NCBI GenBank assembly: GCA_036562495.1
Contig: DATCKA010000049.1
Coordinates: forward strand, 1-7,389
Direction of reading: 5' to 3'
Length of the DNA stretch: 7,389 nt
Origin: Geochorda sp036562495
GTDB lineage: Bacteria; Bacillota; Limnochordia; Limnochordales; Geochordaceae
Position 1 is the stretch's first letter, and each line of letters begins with the position of its first letter. Shown here one piece after another: positions 1-6,337 of the stretch. Made by a program: the position numbers and the translations under genes. Below the pieces are notes generated by a model. The model was not told where the DNA came from. It saw nothing but the letters and a program-made list of their open reading frames with translations, and searched no databases.

Positions 1-43
1 CCAACGGACGCTAGGTGCCGCTCCTTGCAAAGCGAGGCTTCTC

Positions 44-73
44 TCGACCGGCCGTTGCGCAGTACCTTATACT
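44..73 (+). promoter_or_regulatory. possible sigma70-type promoter of the ATPase/DUF4276 unit
   Basis: A TATACT hexamer (68-73) matches the -10 consensus in five of six positions. A TCGACC hexamer (44-49) matches TTGACA in four of six, with an 18-base spacer. Transcription would begin near position 80, giving a leader of about 37 bases to the preferred ATG at 117. The match is modest and found by eye. A TAG at 12-14 could end an upstream gene, but too little of it is visible to say. Confidence 0.3.
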
Positions 74-104
74 GGAGCTGGGAGTTGCGAAAATGGCCAG
101 TATC

Positions 105-110
105 GAGGAG
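105..110 (+). promoter_or_regulatory. ribosome-binding site deciding the ATPase start
   Basis: GAGGAG lies six bases before the ATG at 117. A competing GGGAG at 80-84 lies eight bases before an in-frame ATG at 93. A GTG at 15 is also in frame but has no good site. The 105-110 site is the better Shine-Dalgarno match, and the start at 117 gives an N-terminus of normal length for this ATPase family. Confidence 0.45.
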
Positions 111-116
111 TCAGCC

Positions 117-1364
117 ATGACAACCACGGGAGTCTCCGCCCCGTACGTGGAGCGGGTGATCCTGAAGAACTACAAGAACATCGCGGCATGCGACGTGTCG
201 CTGCAGCCGTTGACGCTGCTGGTGGGGCCCAATGGGTCCGGCAAGAGCAACTTCGTCGACGCTCTACGGTTCGTCGCGGACGCGCTGCGCACGACGTTGG
301 AGCACGCCCTGCGCGATCGCGGGGGCATCCACGAAGTCCGTCGGCGGTCACGAGGCCATCCCACTCACTTCGGGATCAGACTGACTGTCAATCTGGGTAC
401 CCGAGGCTATGGTTGGTATGCCTTTCAGATCGGCGCCCAGAAGCAGGGGTCTTTCAACGTCCAGCGGGAAGAGTGCTGGGTCTCGGAGGGGGGTAAGGTA
501 TGGTACTTCCGGGTCGAAAACGGCAAGTTGCAAAGGAGTTCGGAACGGCCCCTGCCAGATTCAACATCGCCGGACCGGCTTTACCTGCCCCTTGTCTCGG
601 GCCTCTCTGGTTTCAGGGCGTTATATGACGCACTCTCCCACATGGGGTTTTACAACCTTAACCCCGAGCGTATCCGAGACCTCCAGGATCCTGACCCGGG
701 CCAGTTGCTGGAGCGCGACGGGCGCAACCTTGCGTCGGTGGTGCGCCGGATCGCGGACGAACAGCCCGAGCTTGCCCAGCGCATCAACGAGTACCTGAGT
801 TCGGTGGTGCCAGGCGTCTCGTCCGTTGTCGCACGCTCCATCGGGCCAAAGGAGACGCTCGAGTTTCGCCAGAAGGTGGCGGGCGACGAGGCGCCGTGGC
901 GATTCCTGGCAGCCAACATGTCCGACGGCACGTTGCGGGTCCTCGGAGTGCTTGTGGCCACTTTTCAGGCGACAGCCAGCCAGATCCCACCGACCCTGGT
1001 CGCCATCGAGGAGCCAGAGGTGGCCATCCATCCAGGCGCGGCGGTCAAGTTGATGGACGCGTTGCTCGAGGCATCCCGCAGGACTCGTTTGCTCATCACC
1101 ACCCACAGCCCGGAGCTCTTGGACCATCCCGATGTCGATCCCGCTTCGATCCTGGCGGTCGAGGCTCGAGACAACGAGTCCATCATCACTCCGGTGCGGG
1201 CGGAGATGCGGCAGGTGATAAAAGAGCAACTGTACAGCGTGGGCGAACTGTTGCGGTTGGAGCAGCTGAGGCCTGACGAGCAGGCATACCAGCACATTCA
1301 GTACCAGCTACGACTCTTCCCACCGGACGGAGACGCGTACCATGAGGATCGTGCCGATCGTTGA
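117..1364 (+). CDS. AAA family ATPase (ABC/SMC-like, AAA_21 type), partner of DUF4276 protein
   Basis: A cytosolic ATPase of 415 residues when started at 117. Walker A GPNGSGKSN is at residues 37-45, straight after the usual N-terminal strand-turn (YVERVILKNYKNI). A middle section carries the family-like FYNLNPERIRD (from about residue 178) and DGRNLASVV (from 201). The ABC-like signature MSDGTLR starts at 268, Walker B reads LVAIEEPE (E298, E299) and the H-loop TTHSPELL has H330. The protein stops soon after the ATPase core and has no TOPRIM domain of its own, unlike OLD nucleases of roughly 600 residues. Its end overlaps the DUF4276 gene by 23 bases, so the two are probably translated together. 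I infer that it gates or activates the partner. Parts of the gene look less GC-rich than the transport operon. ATG 93 and GTG 15 are alternative starts (423 and 449 residues). The ATPase call is firm; the biological role is not. Confidence 0.88.
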   Translation: MTTTGVSAPYVERVILKNYKNIAACDVSLQPLTLLVGPNGSGKSNFVDALRFVADALRTTLEHALRDRGGIHEVRRRSRGHPTHFGIRLTVNLGTRGYGWYAFQIGAQKQGSFNVQREECWVSEGGKVWYFRVENGKLQRSSERPLPDSTSPDRLYLPLVSGLSGFRALYDALSHMGFYNLNPERIRDLQDPDPGQLLERDGRNLASVVRRIADEQPELAQRINEYLSSVVPGVSSVVARSIGPKETLEFRQKVAGDEAPWRFLAANMSDGTLRVLGVLVATFQATASQIPPTLVAIEEPEVAIHPGAAVKLMDALLEASRRTRLLITTHSPELLDHPDVDPASILAVEARDNESIITPVRAEMRQVIKEQLYSVGELLRLEQLRPDEQAYQHIQYQLRLFPPDGDAYHEDRADR

Positions 1365-1932
1365 GGGCCACGGCGAGAGGCAGGCCGTACCGATCCTGCT
1401 CCGGCGCCTGTTGGAGCGCTGCAATGCCCATCACGTCCGCGTGGAGACGCCGATCCGAGTTCCGAAGGGCCAGCTCCGCAAGCCTGACCGGCTCGAGAGG
1501 GCCGTTCGTCTAGCCTGCAGGGTCGCAAATGACGTCGCCATCCTGATATTGCTGGACGCCGACGACGACTGTCCCGCAGAGCTGGGACAGGATCTGTTGA
1601 AGGAAGTCCGGTCGATCGCCGGACCGAACGTGCCGGTGGCCGTCGTCGTGGCCAAGGCGGAGTACGAGTCATGGCTGCTGGCCGGACTCGACAGCCTACG
1701 AGGACGTAGGGGCGTGCGAGCAAACGCGGTTGCCCCCGTTGACCCCGAGTCCATTCGGGGTGCTAAAGAGTACCTGCAGCGACAGATGGAACCGGGCCGG
1801 TACTACTCTGAGACCGTAGACCAACCCGCCTTGACGCAGATGCTGGACCTGGACCGGGCTCGCCAGCGCTCGCCCTCCTTCGACAAGTTGTGGCGTGAAG
1901 TCGAACGACTGACGGCGTCGCACTCGGCGTGA
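1342..1932 (+). CDS. DUF4276 family protein, TOPRIM-like putative nuclease
   Basis: A 196-residue protein matching my knowledge of the DUF4276 family, whose fold is related to TOPRIM. Visible motifs are VEGHGE near the start (E8, E12), the acidic run LDADDD (D72, D74-D76) after a hydrophobic strand, and AKAEYESWLLAG (E107, E109, W111). These correspond to the E...DxD...E layout of metal-binding TOPRIM domains. The second half has no recognisable extra domain. Its ATG lies inside the ATPase gene, with GGAG at 1329-1332 nine bases upstream, which is typical of coupled translation in a fixed complex. Paired with a Walker ATPase, it probably cuts or nicks nucleic acid, as in split OLD-like or PARIS-like defence pairs. 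That role is inference. No signal peptide or membrane segment is seen. Confidence 0.85.
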   Translation: MRIVPIVEGHGERQAVPILLRRLLERCNAHHVRVETPIRVPKGQLRKPDRLERAVRLACRVANDVAILILLDADDDCPAELGQDLLKEVRSIAGPNVPVAVVVAKAEYESWLLAGLDSLRGRRGVRANAVAPVDPESIRGAKEYLQRQMEPGRYYSETVDQPALTQMLDLDRARQRSPSFDKLWREVERLTASHSA

Positions 1933-1957
1933 GGTTCGTTGACCGATTGTGAGGATG

Positions 1958-2030
1958 CAAGAGCCCTATTCTCCCGGGGCTTGGGCTGAAGCGTCGACGC
2001 GTCGCTCCCCCGAGCCAACAGGGCCCTTTG
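1958..2030. terminator. nested imperfect hairpin between convergent genes, possible bidirectional terminator
   Basis: Three sets of nested complementary arms are visible. The outer arms are 1959-1967 with 2020-2028 (nine positions, one A-C mismatch). The middle arms are 1978-1985 with 2009-2016 (eight pairs, one G-U on the plus strand). The inner arms are 1990-1993 with 2003-2006. The apex holds two overlapping 10-base palindromes (1991-2000 and 1995-2004). The structure begins 26 bases after the DUF4276 stop. Only a short T-run (2027-2029) follows it, so it is not a classic intrinsic terminator. It could instead be an mRNA 3'-end stabiliser, a protein-binding site or a small structured RNA. 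Confidence 0.4.
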
Positions 2031-2083
2031 TCACGTCCACTCCGGGGGCTCTTGTCCCGTGCGCCGGTGCGTGGGTGTCAGAA

Positions 2084-2099
2084 TGCCTCCCTTGAGGCA
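2084..2099. terminator. short perfect stem-loop, weak terminator candidate
   Basis: TGCCTC (2084-2089) and GAGGCA (2094-2099) form a perfect 6-bp stem with a four-base loop. Read on the minus strand it is followed by TTCT, a minimal U-rich tail about 85 bases beyond the hydrolase stop. The stem is short, so the function is uncertain. Confidence 0.25.
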
Positions 2100-2143
2100 G
2101 GCTGTATTAGCCGCAGCTTGGAGCCGCAGCGAGGGGCGACCGA

Positions 2144-2175
2144 CCGCCGGCCTCCTGCCCGCTCGCGGCTGGCGG
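2144..2175 (-). terminator. stem-loop just downstream of the MBL hydrolase gene
   Basis: CCGCCGGCC (2144-2152) and GGCTGGCGG (2167-2175) pair over nine positions around a 14-base loop. The pair 2149/2170 is G-U on the plus strand and C-A on the minus strand. The structure starts eight bases after the hydrolase stop codon, where an operon-end terminator would sit. No U-tract follows on the minus strand, so it may only protect the transcript's 3' end or act together with Rho. Confidence 0.3.
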
Positions 2176-2183
2176 CGAACCGC

Positions 2184-3020
2184 CTACGGCTCGACCTGGA
2201 TGACACGCAGGTCTTCCGCCAGGAAAGTCCTCGGGAAGATGCGCCGGCCCCGGTGCATCAGACGCAGCGCCCCTGGCCCGTCGAGCAGCGGGTGGAGGTG
2301 GATGAGGTAGAGGGCGCCTACGTCGGCCTCCCGGGCGATGGAAGCGACGGTGTCGACGTCGGCATGGGATTGCCAGATCTCGGGGGGGTGGGCCTCCCGC
2401 TCGCCCCAGGCCTCGCGCAGCAGCACCCGCACTCCCGCCGTGAATGCCACCTCTCGCCTCGCCTCGGCCGCCGCGTCGGAGATGTAGGCCAGCTCATCTC
2501 CCAGGCGGTACCGCACGGAGCCGCCGGGGTGGGACTGGCCTTCGACGGCGACGGGCCACGGGAGGCCGTCGATGTGATGCACCCCTTCCTCCAGCTCATG
2601 CAGGGTGAGGGTGAAGGGCATCTGCTCCATCGAGGTCGAGAAGAGGGGCGTGCTGAAGAGGCGCTGCATCGCTTCGTCGAGCCCGATGCCGGTCATACGA
2701 CGGCTAGGCCCGTATAGGTGGACGATGGTCCCCGGCGCCAGCGCGGGCAGGTAGGTCAGCCCCACCACGTGGTCCAGGTGATAGTGGCTCAGGAAGATGT
2801 GCAGGCGGCTGGCAGCCGGCAGGGCGGTGCTGCTTTCCGACGACTGCGGTGCGCCGTCACGAGCCGAGGCGCTCAGCGCCTCCGTCAGGCGGGCCAGCCC
2901 GGTGCCGGCGTCCAGCAGCAGCCGACAGCCCACCGCCTCCACCAGGTAGCAGGCGGTCTGCTTGCCGTGGGTCGGAAACCAACCGGCAGTGCCCAGCGGG
3001 ATCAACCGGAGACCGGACAC
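2184..3020 (-). CDS. MBL-fold metallo-hydrolase (RNase Z/PhnP-like)
   Basis: A 278-residue cytosolic metallo-beta-lactamase-fold enzyme. The early LLDAGTG strand (35-41) is followed by the zinc motif SHYHLDH (H79, H81, D83, H84). SHPGGSVRYRL (H164) and LAYISDA (D182) come next, then SHADVDTVA (H219) and the late LIHLHP (H241/H243). This order matches the RNase Z/PhnP-like branch, whose members usually cleave phosphodiesters. A Ser/Ala-rich stretch at about 50-72 looks like a flexible insertion before the zinc motif. The GTG start has an ideal AGGAGGT site (3027-3033) six bases upstream. It is the last gene of the transport block, 112 bases after the binding-protein gene, and may process the imported compound in place of a UgpQ-type phosphodiesterase. 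That link is inferred. A housekeeping RNase Z is less likely because the protein lacks an obvious exosite arm, though I cannot exclude it. Confidence 0.82.
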   Translation of the reverse strand: MSGLRLIPLGTAGWFPTHGKQTACYLVEAVGCRLLLDAGTGLARLTEALSASARDGAPQSSESSTALPAASRLHIFLSHYHLDHVVGLTYLPALAPGTIVHLYGPSRRMTGIGLDEAMQRLFSTPLFSTSMEQMPFTLTLHELEEGVHHIDGLPWPVAVEGQSHPGGSVRYRLGDELAYISDAAAEARREVAFTAGVRVLLREAWGEREAHPPEIWQSHADVDTVASIAREADVGALYLIHLHPLLDGPGALRLMHRGRRIFPRTFLAEDLRVIQVEP

Positions 3021-3026
3021 GCAGCT

Positions 3027-3034
3027 ACCTCCTC
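3027..3034 (-). promoter_or_regulatory. strong Shine-Dalgarno site fixing the GTG start of the hydrolase
   Basis: The minus strand reads GAGGAGGT six bases before the GTG at 3020-3018. This near-perfect site gives the hydrolase its own efficient initiation despite the 112-base gap, and makes the GTG start secure. Confidence 0.75.
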
Positions 3035-3055
3035 ATTCGGCCTGGCGATAGGAGG

Positions 3056-3093
3056 GGCGGCGGGGCCTGAGTTGGCCGGCAGGCCTCGCCGCC
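3056..3093 (-). other. 14-bp stem-loop between binding-protein and hydrolase genes
   Basis: Arms 3056-3069 and 3080-3093 are complementary over 14 positions around a 10-base loop. The only imperfect position (3063/3086) is A-C in minus-strand RNA and G-U in plus-strand RNA. On the minus strand no U-tract follows, so read-through to the hydrolase is expected. Such hairpins after binding-protein genes commonly stabilise the upstream message or partly attenuate transcription. A perfect 10-base palindrome (3119-3128) lies nearer the binding-protein stop. Confidence 0.6.
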
Positions 3094-3132
3094 ACATGTC
3101 GCTTCGCTCCGCTAGCTACCGAGCTCGGGCCA

Positions 3133-4452
3133 CTAGCGCCCCTTGAACGGCCGCAGGATCCGCTCCACCTGCGTCTGCAGTCGCGCCAGGATCTGAGCCG
3201 GCGGGGCCACCTCGTCCAGGGCTTCGGCCTGCGCCGTCAGCAACAGCTCGCGCACCTGCTGGTTGTTGTGGAAGGCCATTTCCTTGCGTGCCCACGCCAG
3301 CTGCTCCCGGGCCGCCTTCGCCTGCGGGAACTGGGCCAGGTACTGCTGGTAGGCGGCCGTCTCGTAGGCCGACTTGCGCACCGGGATGTAGCCCGATGCG
3401 ATGCTCCACCGGGCGGCGTTTTCGGGGGTGGTCATCCACTTGATGAACTCCCATGCAGCCCGCTGCCGCTCGGCGGGGATGCCGCGGAAGATGTAGAAGT
3501 TGCCCCCGCCCGTCGGCACCAGATTGGTCCGGTAGCCGGGCAGCGGCGAGACGCCGAAGTCGAACTTGGCCGAGCTGCGCACGAAGGAGAGGCTGCCCGA
3601 CGAGTTGTACATGGTGGCCGCCCGACCGGCGACGAAGTCGGAGGACGCATCGCCGTAATACCGATGCCGGGGCATCACCTGGTGCTTGTTGGCCAGGTCG
3701 ACCATGAACTGCAGCGCCTCGACCCATTGGGGCGACGTGAAGTAGGCCTCGTCCCCGTTGGGGCTCATCAACGTGCCGCCCGCCTGCAGGGCGAAGGCCT
3801 GGATCATCCAGGTGTCCTCGGTGATGTTCTCGTGGCCCCACCGCTCCACTCGGCCCGCGGCATCACGCACGGTCAGACGCCGGGCGTACTCCACCAGCTC
3901 GTCCCATGTCTCGGGAGGGCGGTTGGGATCGAGGCCGGCAGCCCGGAACATGTCGCGGTTGTAGTAGAAGAGCGGTACGCTGCGCTGGAAGGGGATGCCC
4001 CACAGCCTCCCGTACAGGTAGCTGTTCTCCAGGAAGCCCTCGTGGAAGTCTTCCAGGTAGCCTGGCTCCTTGGCGGCCAGCTCATCCAGCGGCACGATGA
4101 GGTTGGCGTCGGTCAGGGTGAAGACGTCGATGGCCAGCAGCACCGCCACATCGGGCGGGTTGCCGCTCATGGCCGCCGTCTGGGCCTTCTGCATGGTCTC
4201 GTCGTAGTTGCCCGAGTAGACGGGGATCACCTGGATATCGGGGTGCGTGCGGTTGAACTCTTCCACCATGCCGTCGATGACGCGGGCCAGCGGCCCCGCC
4301 ACCTGCACCGGGTAGTAGAAGCGCACCGGCACCGGGGCGGCGCTGGCCACCAGCGACAGCCCCAGGGTCAGCGCCAGGGAGAGCGCCGCCAGGGCTGCGA
4401 CCAGCCGCCCCGCCTTGCCTGACCATGCTGCCCGCGACTTCGAGGTATCCAC
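3133..4452 (-). CDS. ABC transporter extracellular substrate-binding protein (UgpB-like, family 1)
   Basis: A 439-residue binding protein that captures the substrate outside the membrane and delivers it to the two permeases upstream in the operon. Residues 1-38 form a Sec signal peptide (basic n-region, Leu/Ala-rich core about 16-36, likely cut ASA|AP after 38). The mature part shows UgpB/MalE-type landmarks: FNRTHPDIQV (66-75), SGNYDETMQKA (80-90), GNPPDVAVL (97-105), WGIPFQRSVPLFYYNRD (151-167), PPETWDELVEYA (179-190) and a late SGYIPVRKSAYE. The YDET segment recalls glycerol-3-phosphate binding protein UgpB, but sugar binders of this family can look alike. No lipobox cysteine is present, so it is not an ordinary lipoprotein and is presumably periplasmic or released. 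The GTG start has AGGAGGT (4462-4468) nine bases upstream, and the gap to the preceding permease is 29 bases. Confidence 0.9.
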   Translation of the reverse strand: MDTSKSRAAWSGKAGRLVAALAALSLALTLGLSLVASAAPVPVRFYYPVQVAGPLARVIDGMVEEFNRTHPDIQVIPVYSGNYDETMQKAQTAAMSGNPPDVAVLLAIDVFTLTDANLIVPLDELAAKEPGYLEDFHEGFLENSYLYGRLWGIPFQRSVPLFYYNRDMFRAAGLDPNRPPETWDELVEYARRLTVRDAAGRVERWGHENITEDTWMIQAFALQAGGTLMSPNGDEAYFTSPQWVEALQFMVDLANKHQVMPRHRYYGDASSDFVAGRAATMYNSSGSLSFVRSSAKFDFGVSPLPGYRTNLVPTGGGNFYIFRGIPAERQRAAWEFIKWMTTPENAARWSIASGYIPVRKSAYETAAYQQYLAQFPQAKAAREQLAWARKEMAFHNNQQVRELLLTAQAEALDEVAPPAQILARLQTQVERILRPFKGR

Positions 4453-4481
4453 CGGTCTTGGACCTCCTTACCTTGATGGGA

Positions 4482-5309
4482 TCAGCCCTTGAGTCCCGAC
4501 ATCATGAAGCTGCTGATGAACTTGCGCTGCAACACCAGGAACAGCAGGATGATGGGGCCGACGGCGATGAGGGTGGCCGCCATCAAGAGGGTCCACTCAG
4601 CCCCCCCTTCTGCGGTTTGGGCGAAGACGCCCAGTCCGACCGTCAGGGGCCGGGAGCGGGCCGTGTCGGTGACGATGAGGGGCCAGAAGAATTCGTTCCA
4701 GTGGTAGGTGACGCTCACCAAGCCGAAGGCCAGGTAACTGGGACGGCTCAGCGGCACCAGCATTCGCCACAGGAAGTTGAGCCCCGTGCAGCCGTCGACG
4801 GCGGCCGCCTCTTCCAGCTCCCGGGGGACGGTCTTGAAAGCTTGGCGAAGCAGGAAAGTGCCAAAGGCGGAGGCCACGTACGGAAGAGCGATGGCCGTGC
4901 GCGTATCGAGCAGCCCGAGCCGCGAGACGGTCAGGTAGTTGGGCACCACGGTGCTCTGGGGGGCGATCATCAGCTGCCCTAGGAGCACCATGAAGAGGAA
5001 GTCCCGGCCCGGGAACTCCATGCGGGCAAAGGCGTAGGCCGCCAGGCTCACCGTGACGAACTGGACGGCCAAGAGCCCGAAGCTGATGAGAAACGTGTTG
5101 ATGTAGAGGGCACCGAACGGCAGAGCCTGCCACGCCTCGGTGAAGTTGGTCAACACCCACTTGGTGGGAAGCCAGCGGGGGGTCAGGCTGAAGACGTCCT
5201 GCCGGCTCTTGAAGGCCGTCAGCGTCAACCAGACGAAGGGCGCGAGGAAGAGGACACAGGCAGGGACCATGACGGCATGAATGGGCCAGTCGCGCCTTCT
5301 CAAGACCAC
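4482..5309 (-). CDS. carbohydrate ABC transporter permease, MalG/UgpE type
   Basis: A 275-residue inner-membrane permease forming half of the transport channel with the MalF/UgpA-type partner encoded just upstream. Six likely membrane segments lie at about 11-31, 70-92, 105-127, 137-157, 192-212 and 241-261. The cytoplasmic EAA loop, which docks the ATPase, is EEAAAVDG (166-173) followed by LNFLWRMLVPLSRP (177-190). The HWNEFFWPLIVT stretch (203-214) and C-terminal FMMSGLKG are typical of UgpE/MalG proteins. Length is normal. The GTG start is preceded by GAGAGG (5317-5322) seven bases away, and that site overlaps the upstream permease's stop region. This suggests tightly coupled expression in a near 1:1 ratio. 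Substrate cannot be read from the permease. Confidence 0.92.
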   Translation of the reverse strand: MVLRRRDWPIHAVMVPACVLFLAPFVWLTLTAFKSRQDVFSLTPRWLPTKWVLTNFTEAWQALPFGALYINTFLISFGLLAVQFVTVSLAAYAFARMEFPGRDFLFMVLLGQLMIAPQSTVVPNYLTVSRLGLLDTRTAIALPYVASAFGTFLLRQAFKTVPRELEEAAAVDGCTGLNFLWRMLVPLSRPSYLAFGLVSVTYHWNEFFWPLIVTDTARSRPLTVGLGVFAQTAEGGAEWTLLMAATLIAVGPIILLFLVLQRKFISSFMMSGLKG

Positions 5310-5322
5310 CCAACCGCCTCTC

Positions 5323-6288
5323 TCACGCGTAGTGCACCCGATGGTGCATCACCCGGAAGGCGAGCACCGTCAGGGCCAGCAACACCACGAACAGCACCGT
5401 GCTCAGCGCCGATGCGTATCCCATGTCCCAGAAGCGGAAGGCCACCTGGTAGATGTAGTAGACCATCATGTTGGTGGCGTTGGCCGGGCCGCCCCGGGTC
5501 ATCAGGTAGACCTGGTCGATGGACTGGAACGAGTTGATGATGGCCATCACGGTGACGAAGAACGTGGTCGGCGAAAGCAGGGGGAAGGTGATCTTCCAGA
5601 ACTGCTGCCACGGGCTTGCGCCCTCGATGGCGGCTGCCTCGTACAGATCCGACGGCAACGCCTGCAGGCCGGCCAGCAACAGCACCATGTAGTAGCCGGT
5701 GTACTTCCAAATGCCTACGATGACCAGCGCCCACATGGCGTAGCGAGGATCCCCGGTCCACTCGATGTCGGGGAAGCCCAGCCTGCCCAGGTAGTGGTTG
5801 ACCAGCCCGTAACCCGGCGTCAGCATCCACAGCCACAGCATGGAGGCCGCCGCCATCGGCAAGACCGTCGGGTAGAAGAGAGCGCTCCGGTACAGCCCCG
5901 CCGCCCTGATGGGACGGTTGACCAGGACCGCGAAGAAGAGGCCCAGGCCCACGCTGGTCGGGATGGTGGCCACGGCGTAGAGCAGGTTGTTGCGCAGTAC
6001 CTTCCAGAAGAGAGGCTCGGAGAAGGCGTAACGGTAATTGTCGAGGCCGACGAAGACGGGGCGGGCCAGGGCCACATGGCTCTCGTGCAAGCTCATCCAG
6101 ACCGACCGGACGATGGGGACGTAGGTGAAGGCGATGAGGAAGACGAAGGTCGGAAGGATGTAGAGGTAGGGCCGCAAGGCACCGAACCAGCGAGGTGGCA
6201 AGCCCTGGCGACGTCTGGCCTGCGGCCCGGATCGGGCGGGCATCCGGTTGGAGGGCGCCCGCTGCATGTCCGCCAACTCTTGCGTCAT
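5323..6288 (-). CDS. carbohydrate ABC transporter permease, MalF/UgpA type
   Basis: A 321-residue inner-membrane permease, the first transport gene of the operon. A basic N-terminal tail of about 40 residues precedes six likely membrane segments (about 41-62, 101-125, 132-156, 184-207, 240-262 and 294-313). FVGLDNYRYAF (79-89) is the usual MalF/UgpA feature after the first segment. The EAA loop reads YEAAAIEGASPWQQFWKITF (216-235). Its customary Asp is Glu222, a conservative change. The RGGPANATNMMVYYIY stretch (265-280) and the C-terminal VHYA match UgpA-type proteins. The ATG has GGAGG (6296-6300) seven bases upstream. It follows the LacI gene by 49 bases with no clear terminator or promoter between, so co-transcription is likely. 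Confidence 0.92.
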   Translation of the reverse strand: MTQELADMQRAPSNRMPARSGPQARRRQGLPPRWFGALRPYLYILPTFVFLIAFTYVPIVRSVWMSLHESHVALARPVFVGLDNYRYAFSEPLFWKVLRNNLLYAVATIPTSVGLGLFFAVLVNRPIRAAGLYRSALFYPTVLPMAAASMLWLWMLTPGYGLVNHYLGRLGFPDIEWTGDPRYAMWALVIVGIWKYTGYYMVLLLAGLQALPSDLYEAAAIEGASPWQQFWKITFPLLSPTTFFVTVMAIINSFQSIDQVYLMTRGGPANATNMMVYYIYQVAFRFWDMGYASALSTVLFVVLLALTVLAFRVMHHRVHYA

Positions 6289-6337
6289 ACCTGAGCCTCC
6301 GCTTCAGCTTCTGGGCAGACGTTTAGGGCCTCGAGTG

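Noticed and set aside
621..1295. A 224-codon minus-strand open frame opposite the ATPase gene
   Set aside because: No family resemblance, and the plus-strand frame holds all ATPase motifs in order.
2040..2183. tRNA or small RNA gene in the convergent spacer
   Set aside because: No T-arm GTTCGA-like sequence, no cloverleaf pairing and no CCA end were found; the stem-loops are better described individually.
2028..2717. A 229-codon plus-strand frame beginning in the convergent spacer
   Set aside because: Mostly antisense to the MBL hydrolase; the spacer part has no credible ribosome-binding site or conserved motif.
3268..4422. A 384-codon plus-strand open frame opposite the binding-protein gene
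   Set aside because: It is antisense to a clearly recognisable protein, is rich in Gly/Arg/His/Gln/Val without domains, and arises from high GC at third codon positions.
5281..6294. A 337-codon plus-strand open frame opposite the MalF/UgpA-type permease
   Set aside because: Low-complexity Gln/Gly/Arg/His composition and full antisense overlap with a well-supported permease.
6289..6337. Possible LacI operator in the gap between regulator and first permease (around CTAAACGTCTGC on the minus strand, and CTCGAG at 6330-6335)
   Set aside because: Around the central CG only two of five flanking positions are symmetric, and CTCGAG alone is too short to support an operator.
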